Assembly (NCBI GenBank): GCA_001769295.1
Contig: MEOR01000086.1
Coordinates: 1 to 42,640 of the forward strand
Reading direction: 5' to 3'
Length of the DNA stretch: 42,640 nt
From: Bacteroidetes bacterium GWF2_49_14
GTDB lineage: Bacteria > Bacteroidota > Bacteroidia > Bacteroidales > UBA12481
Shown here: positions 33,546 through 41,354 of the stretch, one piece after another
How positions within the stretch are numbered: the stretch's first letter is position 1
How the letters are laid out: each line of letters starts with the position of its first letter
Position numbers and translations under genes: made by a program
Notes under the pieces: model-generated
Told to the model about the DNA's origin: nothing
Database searches by the model: none
Seen by the model: only the letters and a program-made list of their open reading frames with translations

Positions 33546-34744
33546 ATGTTTGTAAAATTGCTCAAATACTTCTGTGTCTGCCTGATTCTCACGGGCTTTC
33601 CCACACTGATTTCCCAACCGATTCCGAATCGACCCGGGAAATTGGAGGTTTTTGATATTACAGAAGGATTCCTAAGCCCCAGAAACATTATGCTTAGTGA
33701 GGTCTGCACTGGGATTGAGTACATCCGGCTGGAGACTAAGCCTGATTTTTTCATTAAGCGGTTTGATATTGTCGAGATTGGACGGAAGTTCATTGTAATT
33801 GCAGATACCAGGGATTATCAGGCCTTTCTGTTCCACCGCGATGGCCGGTTCGTGAAGCATCTGGGCAAAATTGGGAAGGGCCCCGGAGAATTTGTCTCCT
33901 GTTATAATGTGTCCCTGTCTCCGGATGAAACTAGCGTTGCGATCTTCGATGCAAGCCGGCAAAGAGTCATTGTCTACCAAACCGGTTCATCAAATTATCA
34001 GGAGGTTACAATTAATGGATTTGCCAATGAGGTCGTTTTCGGATCTGATACTCATCTGTTAGTTTCTTACAACTATCCCGCATCAGTAACTAATTCCAAT
34101 TTTCAATTCGCCTGGATTGACCTTGCGCATAATGACCAAAACTCATTTGCGCAGGTTCCTGAATCGATCCGAAGTAGGGTAATATCGAAATACCCCTGAG
34201 TAATTACAAGGGACAGCTCATGATTGATCAACTGTACAATGACACGATTTATTCGATTGGCCAGCCCGGGCAAGTGGAACCAAAATTCTTTTTTGAAATC
34301 AGGAAAAACCGTATGCCTGCCGAGAGTTACCGGAGGCCTGAAAACCTGATTAATTATTCAGCTGATAAGGCCCGATACAGTCGATGGGTTGTCACCGACC
34401 GTTGGATTTTTTTGAATGGCACCTATTTTAACAAAGTCAGAAATATAGTGTACGACAGAAAATCAACGACTTGCGAATACGTCCCTTATCTGGCCGGATT
34501 TCATAATGCACTGATCGAGAATGATTTAGATCGCGGGCCTCCATTTTGGTTCAAAGGTTCAACTTTCACAGGTGATCTGTTCAATGTGATACATCCGTAT
34601 AAGATTATTGAATACAACGAAAACGGACTCTTATACCGGCACACCCCTAAAGATAAAAAAGCAGTATCGGTATTCAGCAAAATGAAATCTGAGTTATCGG
34701 AAAACGACAATCCCGTTATTCAAATCATTCAGCTGAAAAACTAA
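33546..34744 (+). pseudogene. 6-bladed beta-propeller gene with a single frameshift
   Basis: Two frames make one protein of about 399 residues. The first (33546-34199) has a signal peptide (MFVKLLKYFCVCLILTGFPT, end near LISQ) and the family motifs EYIRLETKP and FVKHLGKIGKGPGEF; it ends in a TGA at 34197-34199. The second continues in another frame with IPLSNYKGQLMIDQLYNDTI and closes with ENDNPVIQIIQLKN at 34744. Adding one base to the run CCCC at 34193-34196 joins them as YPLSNYKG. So the gene has lost one C, or the assembly has. Both halves are otherwise intact, which favours a recent mutation, a slippage switch or a sequence error over old decay. The paralogue at 35706 is whole. The function is unknown. 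Confidence 0.8.
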
Positions 34745-34797
34745 TTTCTCCAATCAATGATTGGAGAAATACATCGCTTTGATATTCTGTGCAATAT
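34735..34797. repeat. Palindrome copy 2 with flank, after the beta-propeller gene
   Basis: ATTTCTCCAATC - AAT - GATTGGAGAAAT (34744-34770) has perfect 12 bp arms. The flank TTTGATATTCTGTGCAATAT matches the YhcG-like gene to about 34795, and a few bases match on the left (GAAAAACTAATTT against GAAAAGCTAATTT). The first base of the palindrome is the last base of the propeller stop codon. Beyond this 60 bp no resemblance to the nuclease gene remains. The following 34798-34907 holds no gene I can support. Confidence 0.88.
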
Positions 34798-34907
34798 CGA
34801 AATCATTTACAAAGGAAGGAAGCTGGAACTACACCTTGCTCAACGTAACAGGCAATTTTCACAATCCAGTCTAAATTCTATTCACCAAACTCAATCGGAT
34901 TTCCTGT

Positions 34908-34915
34908 TAAATTTG
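34908..34915 (+). promoter_or_regulatory. Candidate -7 box for the DUF2442 gene
   Basis: TAAATTTG matches TAnnTTTG exactly, 44 bp before the ATG at 34960, giving a leader of about 35-38 nt. No -33 TTG is visible at the usual distance. Confidence 0.4.
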
Positions 34916-34959
34916 CAAAGGGCAGGTGCCGAACAGTAACCGAGAAAAATCAATTCCCT

Positions 34960-35199
34960 ATGAATCCAAGAGTAGTTACAGTAAAACCGGAACCAGCATT
35001 TAAACTGCTTCTGACCTTGACAAACGGCGAGGTTCGGAGATTTGATGTCATTCCCGTATTGCAAATCGGACGATTTGCTGAACTAAGAAAGCCCGAAATA
35101 TTCAATAGTGTAACCCCGGTTCTTGGAACCATCCAATGGTCAAACGGCCTGGACCTATGCCCCGATATGCTTTACCTTGATAGTGTGGCTGTTAGCTGA
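34960..35199 (+). CDS. DUF2442-family protein
   Basis: A small protein of 79 residues with the DUF2442 pattern: LLLTLTNGEVRRFDVIPVLQ, FAELRKPEIFNSVTPVLG and TIQWSNGLDLCPDMLYLDSV. DUF2442 genes usually come next to a DUF4160 gene, a pairing thought to be a toxin-antitoxin-like module. No DUF4160 gene is visible here; the upstream 34798-34907 could once have held one but is unrecognisable. Palindrome copies lie on both sides (34744 and 35204). It has its own candidate promoter. Either an orphan remnant or a stand-alone regulator; biological role unknown. Confidence 0.8.
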   Translation: MNPRVVTVKPEPAFKLLLTLTNGEVRRFDVIPVLQIGRFAELRKPEIFNSVTPVLGTIQWSNGLDLCPDMLYLDSVAVS

Positions 35200-35203
35200 G
35201 CGC

Positions 35204-35480
35204 AGTTCTCGAATCAATGATTCGAGAATTGTAATCTCTTGATATTCTGCGCGCTATTTGTTTTTCTGCTATCATCTTACCGAGGTCCTAGTAAAGGCTA
35301 ACCAGTTCTTTATTAACAGTCGTAAGACTCATACTGAGCAGACCGGATGCGGTCTTTAACCTCAAAAAAGAAATCTTGATACTCTTTTAGTGATTCCATG
35401 ATTTGGTATTTCTCTATTTAGATGCTCCGAAGAGCAGGAAATGGAGAAATCATCAGTAAAACATTTGTGCTTTACGTGAT
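35204..35480 (-). pseudogene. Decayed copy of the YhcG-like nuclease gene
   Basis: On the minus strand this matches the promoter region, start codon area and first part of the gene at 32359-33387. Shared runs include ATGATTTGGTATTTCTCTAT, TAAAGGCTAACCAGTT and TTGATATTCTG. Compared with the intact gene it lacks about 104 bp (the stretch equal to 33136-33239), carries small indels that break the frame, and stops at the palindrome, with the C-terminal nuclease domain gone. The palindrome here reads TTCTCGAATC-AAT-GATTCGAGAA (35206-35228), with perfect arms but different bases from the intact gene. It is therefore a relic of a diverged paralogue, not a recent copy. Confidence 0.88.
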
Positions 35481-35705
35481 ACCTTACGAAAAGTGATGCG
35501 GGATGAATGACGCGGAAGATGTGACCGGTGACCGAGGCAAAAAGCTTTTTTACATCAACTTCTTACTTAGCCGGATACAGAGACAGGCTTGACTTGGATA
35601 ATTGGATCCTATGCAGGGTCCTGCTTCAATAAATTGAGAAATACGACTCAGAGTACCGGGGTGAGATAGGCCTTAGGGATCATTTAGGCGCTCATCCGGC
35701 AGTGA
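35481..35705. other. Non-coding stretch with no recognised feature
   Basis: With the relic before it, this completes a 506 bp gap between DUF2442 and the beta-propeller stop codon. I see no open frame of note, hairpin or promoter box. The segment GTGATGCGGGATGAATGACGC resembles GTGATGCGG near 32320, so it may be further debris from the duplicated nuclease region. Confidence 0.5.
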
Positions 35706-36902
35706 CTATTTTAATCTGACTATCACCATAACCGGATTGTCATCCTCCCGAAGGCTATTAACCATCTCTACAAACCTTGCATTATCTGCCTGACTCCTGA
35801 ATTTTCGATCTTTGAATTCTCCACGCTGCCATTTTTGTAAAAGATCCACAGGCTGGACAAAACTGTAAACCTCATTGATTCCATTGGTCTCACCTGGCCA
35901 GAAATCAGGGCCTCCGTCAATGTCATTCTCAATTAATCCCGATGTCGTTTTGGAACCTTTTGTTGCCCCATCTGAAAGCGATACCAAACCAATCCGTCTT
36001 GTTTTCTGATATCCGAAGCGAATAAAAAGTATCCCTTTTGTTGGCAACAGATTCACCGAATTGATGTAGTCATATTTCACTCTTTCAAATTTATCCCTAT
36101 CAAACCATACATCATCCGGCATTCGGTTTTTACCAAATTCAAGAACATACCTCGGAAGAAAATCACCTTTGGGACTGATCTCGAAAACGGTATCGCAGAA
36201 TGGCTGATAAGCCAACACTAAAGCGGGATTTATAAAGAATCTCCCGAATTCGATAGCGCCTCCTATCGGAATATTCCTGTGGGTTTTAATCTTCCTTTTG
36301 ACATTCCCTTGATTATCTTGCAGATAAAAGAAAAAAGCCGATGAATCCGGTGAAGGAAATCCAAAGGGTGTCAGAAATATAAACTGATTGTCGGACATTG
36401 GTGCAAAACCCCAGCTTGGGTACTTAACCGCAAATTCGCTGAGTTTCTGGCCTTCCGAAGAATAGGATGTCAATCTATTCGATTTCTTTGAGAATAAATA
36501 TACCCTGTCGCCCTTCAGTGAAGCCTGCATCGTAAACGCCCCAAGATGTTCCGTCGGTCCTTTCCCGATTTTTCCTATTTGCCTCAAAAACTTCCCTTGC
36601 CTGTTAAACAGTAAGACTTTGCCATTATCACGGTCCCGGGCGTAAATGCAATTCTCCCTGACAATAAACTGCGACGGAGTAAAAAAGCAATCCTTGGTGG
36701 TTTCTAATTTGACATAGGAAATATCATCGGCAATGTCGGAAAGTTTCAATGACCCGGATGCTTTGGCGGTCTGTTGCAAATCCAGGCGGATTACTTTACC
36801 CCCGGTTAAGTTTTGCGCATACAGAAAACTTATCAGGGATCCGAACACAATCCAGGCCGAAAAGAGAATACCTCTTGCCTTGCGGGAGTTTTGCCTTGTC
36901 AT
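35706..36902 (-). CDS. 6-bladed beta-propeller protein
   Basis: A protein of 398 residues with an N-terminal signal (SAWIVFGSLISFLYAQ, cleavage near 29-30). The family marks are DDISYVKLETTKDCFF, FNRQGKFLRQIGKIG, GKGPTEHLG, FGKNRMPDDVWFD and the closing EDDNPVMVIVRLK. It is a whole paralogue of the frameshifted gene at 33546 (compare EIRKNRMPAESY and EFGKNRMPDDVW) and more distant from the lipoprotein at 15697. It starts 3 bp after the stop of the GH29 gene on the same strand, so the two are translated from one message. The link with a fucosidase suggests a role in glycan sensing or handling outside the cytoplasm, but this is inference. Confidence 0.82.
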   Translation of the reverse strand: MTRQNSRKARGILFSAWIVFGSLISFLYAQNLTGGKVIRLDLQQTAKASGSLKLSDIADDISYVKLETTKDCFFTPSQFIVRENCIYARDRDNGKVLLFNRQGKFLRQIGKIGKGPTEHLGAFTMQASLKGDRVYLFSKKSNRLTSYSSEGQKLSEFAVKYPSWGFAPMSDNQFIFLTPFGFPSPDSSAFFFYLQDNQGNVKRKIKTHRNIPIGGAIEFGRFFINPALVLAYQPFCDTVFEISPKGDFLPRYVLEFGKNRMPDDVWFDRDKFERVKYDYINSVNLLPTKGILFIRFGYQKTRRIGLVSLSDGATKGSKTTSGLIENDIDGGPDFWPGETNGINEVYSFVQPVDLLQKWQRGEFKDRKFRSQADNARFVEMVNSLREDDNPVMVIVRLK

Positions 36903-36905
36903 GAT

Positions 36906-38330
36906 TTACCTTTCAGCAACTTTCACCGCCACCGCCTCACTTTTCGCCAACTCCTCCCGCATCGCCTTTGGGATCACCACTACCAGTCCATCCGGCTTCA
37001 GCTTGCTTTTAAGCGTTTTATTGCCAGCAACCAGAGTAGCAGTGAGCTTGCCTTTCAGTTGGGTCTTGATTATCAGACTCGCCGGTAGGGCAGCCTCGTC
37101 TTTATCGGGCATATAAATCGCATAAATTGTGTTGGCTCCTTTTGCGGTGTAAGCGATTTTGCCTTGCTGGAAGGGCTCAACAGGAGTGGTACCGTAAATG
37201 GCCTCTCCATTGACTGACAGCCATTTGCCCATGCCCTCTAGACGCTGGTACACTGCCGGTTCGAATTCGCCGGTGCCTTTGGGACCCACGCCCAGCAGCA
37301 GGTTGCCGCCCTTGGCCACGATCTTCACGAGCAGCTGAACCAGTTCCTTTACCGATTTATAGTTGTCGCCGGGCACCCAGCCCCAGGCCCCGCCCATGGT
37401 GATGCAGCTCTCCCACGGCACGGTGAGCGCCTTCTCAGGGGTTTTCTGTTCGGGAGTGAGGTAATCTTCATATTCGCTCTTTACCCAGCGGTCGACTACC
37501 AGCATGCCCGGATTTGCCTTGCGGGCCCGGGCGGCGATGCTTTTCATATCGATATCCATGTCGTGAGGATACTTGCAGAACTCGGCAACCTTAGGCGTGA
37601 TAGAGGATTTCGGCATCACCCAGCAGCCATCGAGCCAGAGAATATCCACTTTCCCGTAATCGGTTGTGATCTCATTAATCTGATTCTGTGTGTATTCCAC
37701 GAAGTTCTTCCATCGTTCCGGATGCTGGGTAATGTCGTAGGTTGGGTTCCGGTCTTTCGGCGGATAATAGGGCCACCAGAAATAAGGGGTGGTCCAGTCG
37801 GGCTTCGAGAAATAGGCGCCCACAGCCATTCCCTCGGCACGGCAGGCGTTCATGATCTCCTTGTATACGTTTGCCTTCGGATTGGTGGAGAACGGGGTGC
37901 CCTTGTCGGTCACCTTGAAATCGGTGTACTTGGTATCATACAGGCAGAAGCCATCGTGATGTTTCGTACTGTAAATCATGTACTTTGCCCCCGATCCTTT
38001 GAATGCTTTCGCCCATTTCTGCGGATCGAACTGCACCGGATTGAATTTCGATTTGTTGTTCCGGTAATGCGTTGCATACTGATAATAATCGTCGAATCCG
38101 GGCCGTGTGATCCAGTCTTCCGGGCAGAGCCCCCAGGATTCAATCACGCCATCCACCGAGTACAAACCCATGTGGATAAGCAGGCCAAACTTGTACCCCT
38201 GCCAGGTCTTCAGGTTTTCAAGAACTTTTGGGTCCTTGGGCCAGATATAGGTATCGGGCTCGGATTGGGGGAAGAGGTTAAAAGAAGCCAGGATCAGAAA
38301 GAGGCTAAGGAGTGTGACTGTGCGTTTCAT
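36906..38330 (-). CDS. GH29 alpha-L-fucosidase
   Basis: A protein of 474 residues from the ATG at 38330, which gives a signal peptide (MKRTVTLLSLFLILASFNLF, cleavage near PQS). An in-frame start at 38414 would put 28 residues with a repeat-derived sequence ahead of the signal. GH29 features: KFGLLIHMGLYSV, STKHHDGFCLYDTKYTDF, GAYFSKPDW and nucleophile D234 in VDILWLDGCWV. The C-terminal 90 residues form a small beta domain of the GH29 kind. The sequence is distant from the GH29 at 30444, so the two likely cut different fucose linkages. It leads a two-gene unit with the beta-propeller at 35706 and is divergent from 38442. Confidence 0.92.
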   Translation of the reverse strand: MKRTVTLLSLFLILASFNLFPQSEPDTYIWPKDPKVLENLKTWQGYKFGLLIHMGLYSVDGVIESWGLCPEDWITRPGFDDYYQYATHYRNNKSKFNPVQFDPQKWAKAFKGSGAKYMIYSTKHHDGFCLYDTKYTDFKVTDKGTPFSTNPKANVYKEIMNACRAEGMAVGAYFSKPDWTTPYFWWPYYPPKDRNPTYDITQHPERWKNFVEYTQNQINEITTDYGKVDILWLDGCWVMPKSSITPKVAEFCKYPHDMDIDMKSIAARARKANPGMLVVDRWVKSEYEDYLTPEQKTPEKALTVPWESCITMGGAWGWVPGDNYKSVKELVQLLVKIVAKGGNLLLGVGPKGTGEFEPAVYQRLEGMGKWLSVNGEAIYGTTPVEPFQQGKIAYTAKGANTIYAIYMPDKDEAALPASLIIKTQLKGKLTATLVAGNKTLKSKLKPDGLVVVIPKAMREELAKSEAVAVKVAER

Positions 38331-38401
38331 GGTAACGGTTGGTTTATCGGAATAAAAATAGGAAAAGTTACCAGCTGCCGGTTGCCGGTTGCCGGTTTGA
38401 A

Positions 38402-38420
38402 ATAAAGTTGACAACTTTAT
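38402..38420. promoter_or_regulatory. 9+9 bp palindrome in a divergent promoter region
   Basis: ATAAAGTTG - A - CAACTTTAT: perfect 9 bp arms with one central base, midway between the divergent GH29 start (38330) and the start at 38442. It is well placed for a dimeric regulator acting on both genes. A GGTTGCC tandem run lies just to the left (38377-38399). No TAnnTTTG box is clear on either strand. Confidence 0.5.
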
Positions 38421-38441
38421 AGGGTTTACAACTTGAAACCC

Positions 38442-41315
38442 ATGCTACGCACAATCCTATCCTTTTCGCTCTGCTTCATTTTTCTGGCCGGTCAGGGCCA
38501 GGACGTTGACAACTTCGATTATTTCGCCAACAACTGGAACGTGGCCGGATTGAAGGACTACCCGCGGGGAGCCCGGATCAGTCCGGAAAACGCTGTGTAT
38601 CTGGATGAATCAAACGGAGTGGTTGAAATCCGATATGGGACAAATCTTACGCCCCTGAGCCGGAAAGAGGGCAAGTTGGCTTGGGAGGGCTGGATGCCGA
38701 TTATGCAGGTTCAGGCTGCAGAGGGCGGGATCCGATATGATTTTACCATCTGGGCGACCCCGATGCCGGATGTTAAAGAGTGGCAAAAGGCTTTCGACTG
38801 GCCGACGGAGGGGGAGAATTTCGCGGTCTGGATCCGGTATACGGCGACCAATATTTCCTCAAACCCGGCCCGGGCGCGGTTACATATCGGAATAAAACCA
38901 ACAAAAAACTACGGTAATCATCTGATTGATAAAATACTGGCCCCCGGTGAATCATTGGAGCAGGCAGCCCGGTATCCATTCTTTTCCATCAAAAACCCTG
39001 ATGCGCTTGCGGCTGCCGATTATAAAACCTGGTTTGACCGGACGGTCGGATATTGGCACGGGATGAAGAATTCCATTGCCCTGATTGAGGTACCGGAGAA
39101 GAAGGCCACCGATGCGCTGAAAGCCGCACATGTATGCCAGATGATCGCCAATGATCTCGGGGAGGTTCGCGGCGGGGAAGGATTCTACGATGAGTTCTAC
39201 ATCCGCGACGGGGCGTATCAGGTTATGGAACTGGAGGAGGCCGGCATGTGGGAAGCTGCGCGGAAATCCATCGAATTATATCTGCCCAGGCAGAGGGAGG
39301 ATGGCCGTTTTGAATCGCACACCGGGCAATTTGACGCCAACGGTCAGGCTCCCTGGGTGCTGTGGCAGTATTACAAGATGACCGCCGACCGGGCTTTTCT
39401 GGAGCGGGTGTATCCGAAGATGCGGAAGTCGGCTGACTGGACGATCGGGACACTTAAGGGGACTCAGAATGACCCCGATTACCCCAGGCTGCTCCCGAAG
39501 GCTTTGGCAGACGGGGAATATCTGTGGGCGGGTCAAAACCATATCGTCGGGTATGATTTCTGGAACCTGCGGGGTTTGCTCGTGACGGCGGATGTTGCGC
39601 GAATCCTTGGAAAGATGGATGAGGCATCGGAACTGAACAGGATTGCTGAACAATACCGGTCGGCAATCAATGCCGCCATGCAGAAAAACGGATTGGCTCA
39701 TTTTCCCCCGAGCTGGGAGCTTATCGGGACTCATTGGGGAAATACCGAAACCCTTTGGCCCACGCCGATATTTCCGAAAACCGATTCACGGGTGACTTCC
39801 CTGGTGGATTTTCTCAGAAACGATTTTGTGGGTGGATATTCTGAAGGAACGATCCGTTGGAACGGGTTTCCGGATGTGATCCATCCCTATATGGGGGCTT
39901 ATACGTCCATGGCCGACCTCAGTTTAGGCAACGACGAACGCGTGGTGGAAGATTTTTACTGGTACCTGCTCCATTCGACAGCAGCGCACGCCTTTCCGGA
40001 AGGAATTTTCTACAGATCCCAGACCGCGTGGGGACATACCATCCCGCATGTAACCGGGGCCTGCAATTACGCTATCATGCTGCGGCACATGCTGGTACAT
40101 GAAGAGGGCGATGAGCTGCACCTGCTGAAGGCCGTGCCCGACGGGTGGCTGGCCGACGGGAAGCAGATCCGGATTGAGCGGCTGCCGACCTGGTTCGGGA
40201 ATGTGACGATGGTTGTTAAGGGGACAAAAGAGGGCGTTGAGGTTAAATTCGAGGGTCCCGACCGGGAAAAACCGGCCCGTATCATTCTTCACCTGCCGGA
40301 TAACCGCAAGTTGGTTAATCCGTTGCCAGGTGTGCTGGTTGAACTCCGCAAACCGCAATCCGTTCAGTGGAATTTTGAAAAGGTGGTAAAACAGTACCAG
40401 GCGATGCAGGTGAAACCGGTGACAAGCGTTCGTTTTGGCATGATGACTGATGTGCACAAGGATATCATGCATGATGCCGACCAGCGGTTAACATCCTTTG
40501 TGAAAGAGATGACTGCCATTCAGCCGGATTTCACCATTCATCTGGGCGATTTTTGTCAGCCAATTGCCAAAAACCGTGAGTTTCTGGGGATCTGGAATTC
40601 CTTTCCCGGGGCCCGGTACCATGTATTAGGCAACCACGATATGGATGGGGGATTCAGCCGGGACTCGACAGTTTCATTTTACGGAGCGAAGGGGAAATTC
40701 TATTCGTTTGACCGGGGTGATTTTCATTTTGTGGTGCTGGACGCTAACGAGGTTAATCCTTCCCCATCACGGCCGGCCGGGTATGCACGCTATATCGGGA
40801 AAGAACAGCAGGATTGGCTGCGGAAAGACCTGGGTAAATCGAAACATCCGACGGTTGTTTTCTCCCATCAGCCCCTTCCCACCGGTATCGACAACTCCAA
40901 AGAGATCCTGGCCCTGCTGGCTGAAGCCGGAAACGCTAACCCTGCCGGAAAGGTGATCTCCTGTTTCAACGGTCACGACCACGCAGACCAGGTTAAGAAG
41001 ATCGGGGACATCTGGTTCATCCAGGTCAACTCGATGTCGTACGACTGGCTGGGCGATGCCTATGTGCATAAAAGTTACCCGGATTCGATACATAAAAACT
41101 ACCCGGCTATTCAATATACAGCACCCTACAAGGATCCCCTTTGGGCTGTTGTCACGCTAAGTTCAGACGGGACCATTAAAATTCAGGGAAGGAAGAGTGA
41201 GTGGGTCGGGCCTTCGCCGATGGAGCTCAAGCATCCGGGGAAAGGCATTGGTTTGAATTTCTCCACGGCCATTCAGGACACCGTATTGTCTTTCCAATTA
41301 GCAAAGCACAATTAG
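38442..41315 (+). CDS. (alpha/alpha)6 glycosidase fused to a metallophosphoesterase
   Basis: A protein of 957 residues from the ATG at 38442 (a TTG at 38433 would add three), with signal peptide MLRTILSFSLCFIFLAGQG. Residues about 20-640 form a beta-sandwich followed by a six-hairpin glycosidase barrel (GEGFYDEFYIRDGAYQVMEL, GRFESHTGQFDANGQAPWVL, YSEGTIRWNGFPD); the GH family is not recognised. Residues about 660-935 are a calcineurin-like phosphoesterase with all motifs: TDVH (D670, H672), LGDF, GNHD (N731-D733), SHQ, and GHDH (H845, H847). The two parts join in one open frame. A glycosidase with a phosphodiesterase or phosphatase on one chain suggests a phosphorylated glycan, but this is inference. 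The last residues are encoded by word array E. Confidence 0.85.
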   Translation: MLRTILSFSLCFIFLAGQGQDVDNFDYFANNWNVAGLKDYPRGARISPENAVYLDESNGVVEIRYGTNLTPLSRKEGKLAWEGWMPIMQVQAAEGGIRYDFTIWATPMPDVKEWQKAFDWPTEGENFAVWIRYTATNISSNPARARLHIGIKPTKNYGNHLIDKILAPGESLEQAARYPFFSIKNPDALAAADYKTWFDRTVGYWHGMKNSIALIEVPEKKATDALKAAHVCQMIANDLGEVRGGEGFYDEFYIRDGAYQVMELEEAGMWEAARKSIELYLPRQREDGRFESHTGQFDANGQAPWVLWQYYKMTADRAFLERVYPKMRKSADWTIGTLKGTQNDPDYPRLLPKALADGEYLWAGQNHIVGYDFWNLRGLLVTADVARILGKMDEASELNRIAEQYRSAINAAMQKNGLAHFPPSWELIGTHWGNTETLWPTPIFPKTDSRVTSLVDFLRNDFVGGYSEGTIRWNGFPDVIHPYMGAYTSMADLSLGNDERVVEDFYWYLLHSTAAHAFPEGIFYRSQTAWGHTIPHVTGACNYAIMLRHMLVHEEGDELHLLKAVPDGWLADGKQIRIERLPTWFGNVTMVVKGTKEGVEVKFEGPDREKPARIILHLPDNRKLVNPLPGVLVELRKPQSVQWNFEKVVKQYQAMQVKPVTSVRFGMMTDVHKDIMHDADQRLTSFVKEMTAIQPDFTIHLGDFCQPIAKNREFLGIWNSFPGARYHVLGNHDMDGGFSRDSTVSFYGAKGKFYSFDRGDFHFVVLDANEVNPSPSRPAGYARYIGKEQQDWLRKDLGKSKHPTVVFSHQPLPTGIDNSKEILALLAEAGNANPAGKVISCFNGHDHADQVKKIGDIWFIQVNSMSYDWLGDAYVHKSYPDSIHKNYPAIQYTAPYKDPLWAVVTLSSDGTIKIQGRKSEWVGPSPMELKHPGKGIGLNFSTAIQDTVLSFQLAKHN

Positions 41316-41350
41316 CGCGTAGCGCATAATTAGCGAAGCATAATTATTTT
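41296..41350. repeat. AATT-linked word array E (short)
   Basis: Three short words, AGCAAAGCAC, AGCGCGTAGCGCAT and AGCGAAGCAT, each preceded by AATT, then AATTATTTT. The first lies inside the preceding gene: codons CAA TTA GCA AAG CAC AAT TAG form its last residues and its stop. The array ends 5 bp before the next start codon. Words are shorter than in arrays A-D, as if decayed or at an early stage. Confidence 0.7.
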
Positions 41351-41354
41351 AAAC

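Noticed and set aside
34744-34770. Rho-independent terminator for the beta-propeller gene
   Set aside because: The stem is AT-rich and not followed by a T-run, and the same palindrome occurs inside a coding sequence.
34757-34939. Small gene of 60 codons before DUF2442 (possible DUF4160 partner)
   Set aside because: Its first third is palindrome and nuclease-relic sequence, and the rest has none of the DUF4160 motifs.
24000-41315. Classical polysaccharide utilisation locus with SusC/SusD
   Set aside because: No TonB-dependent receptor or SusD-like lipoprotein gene is present in the window.
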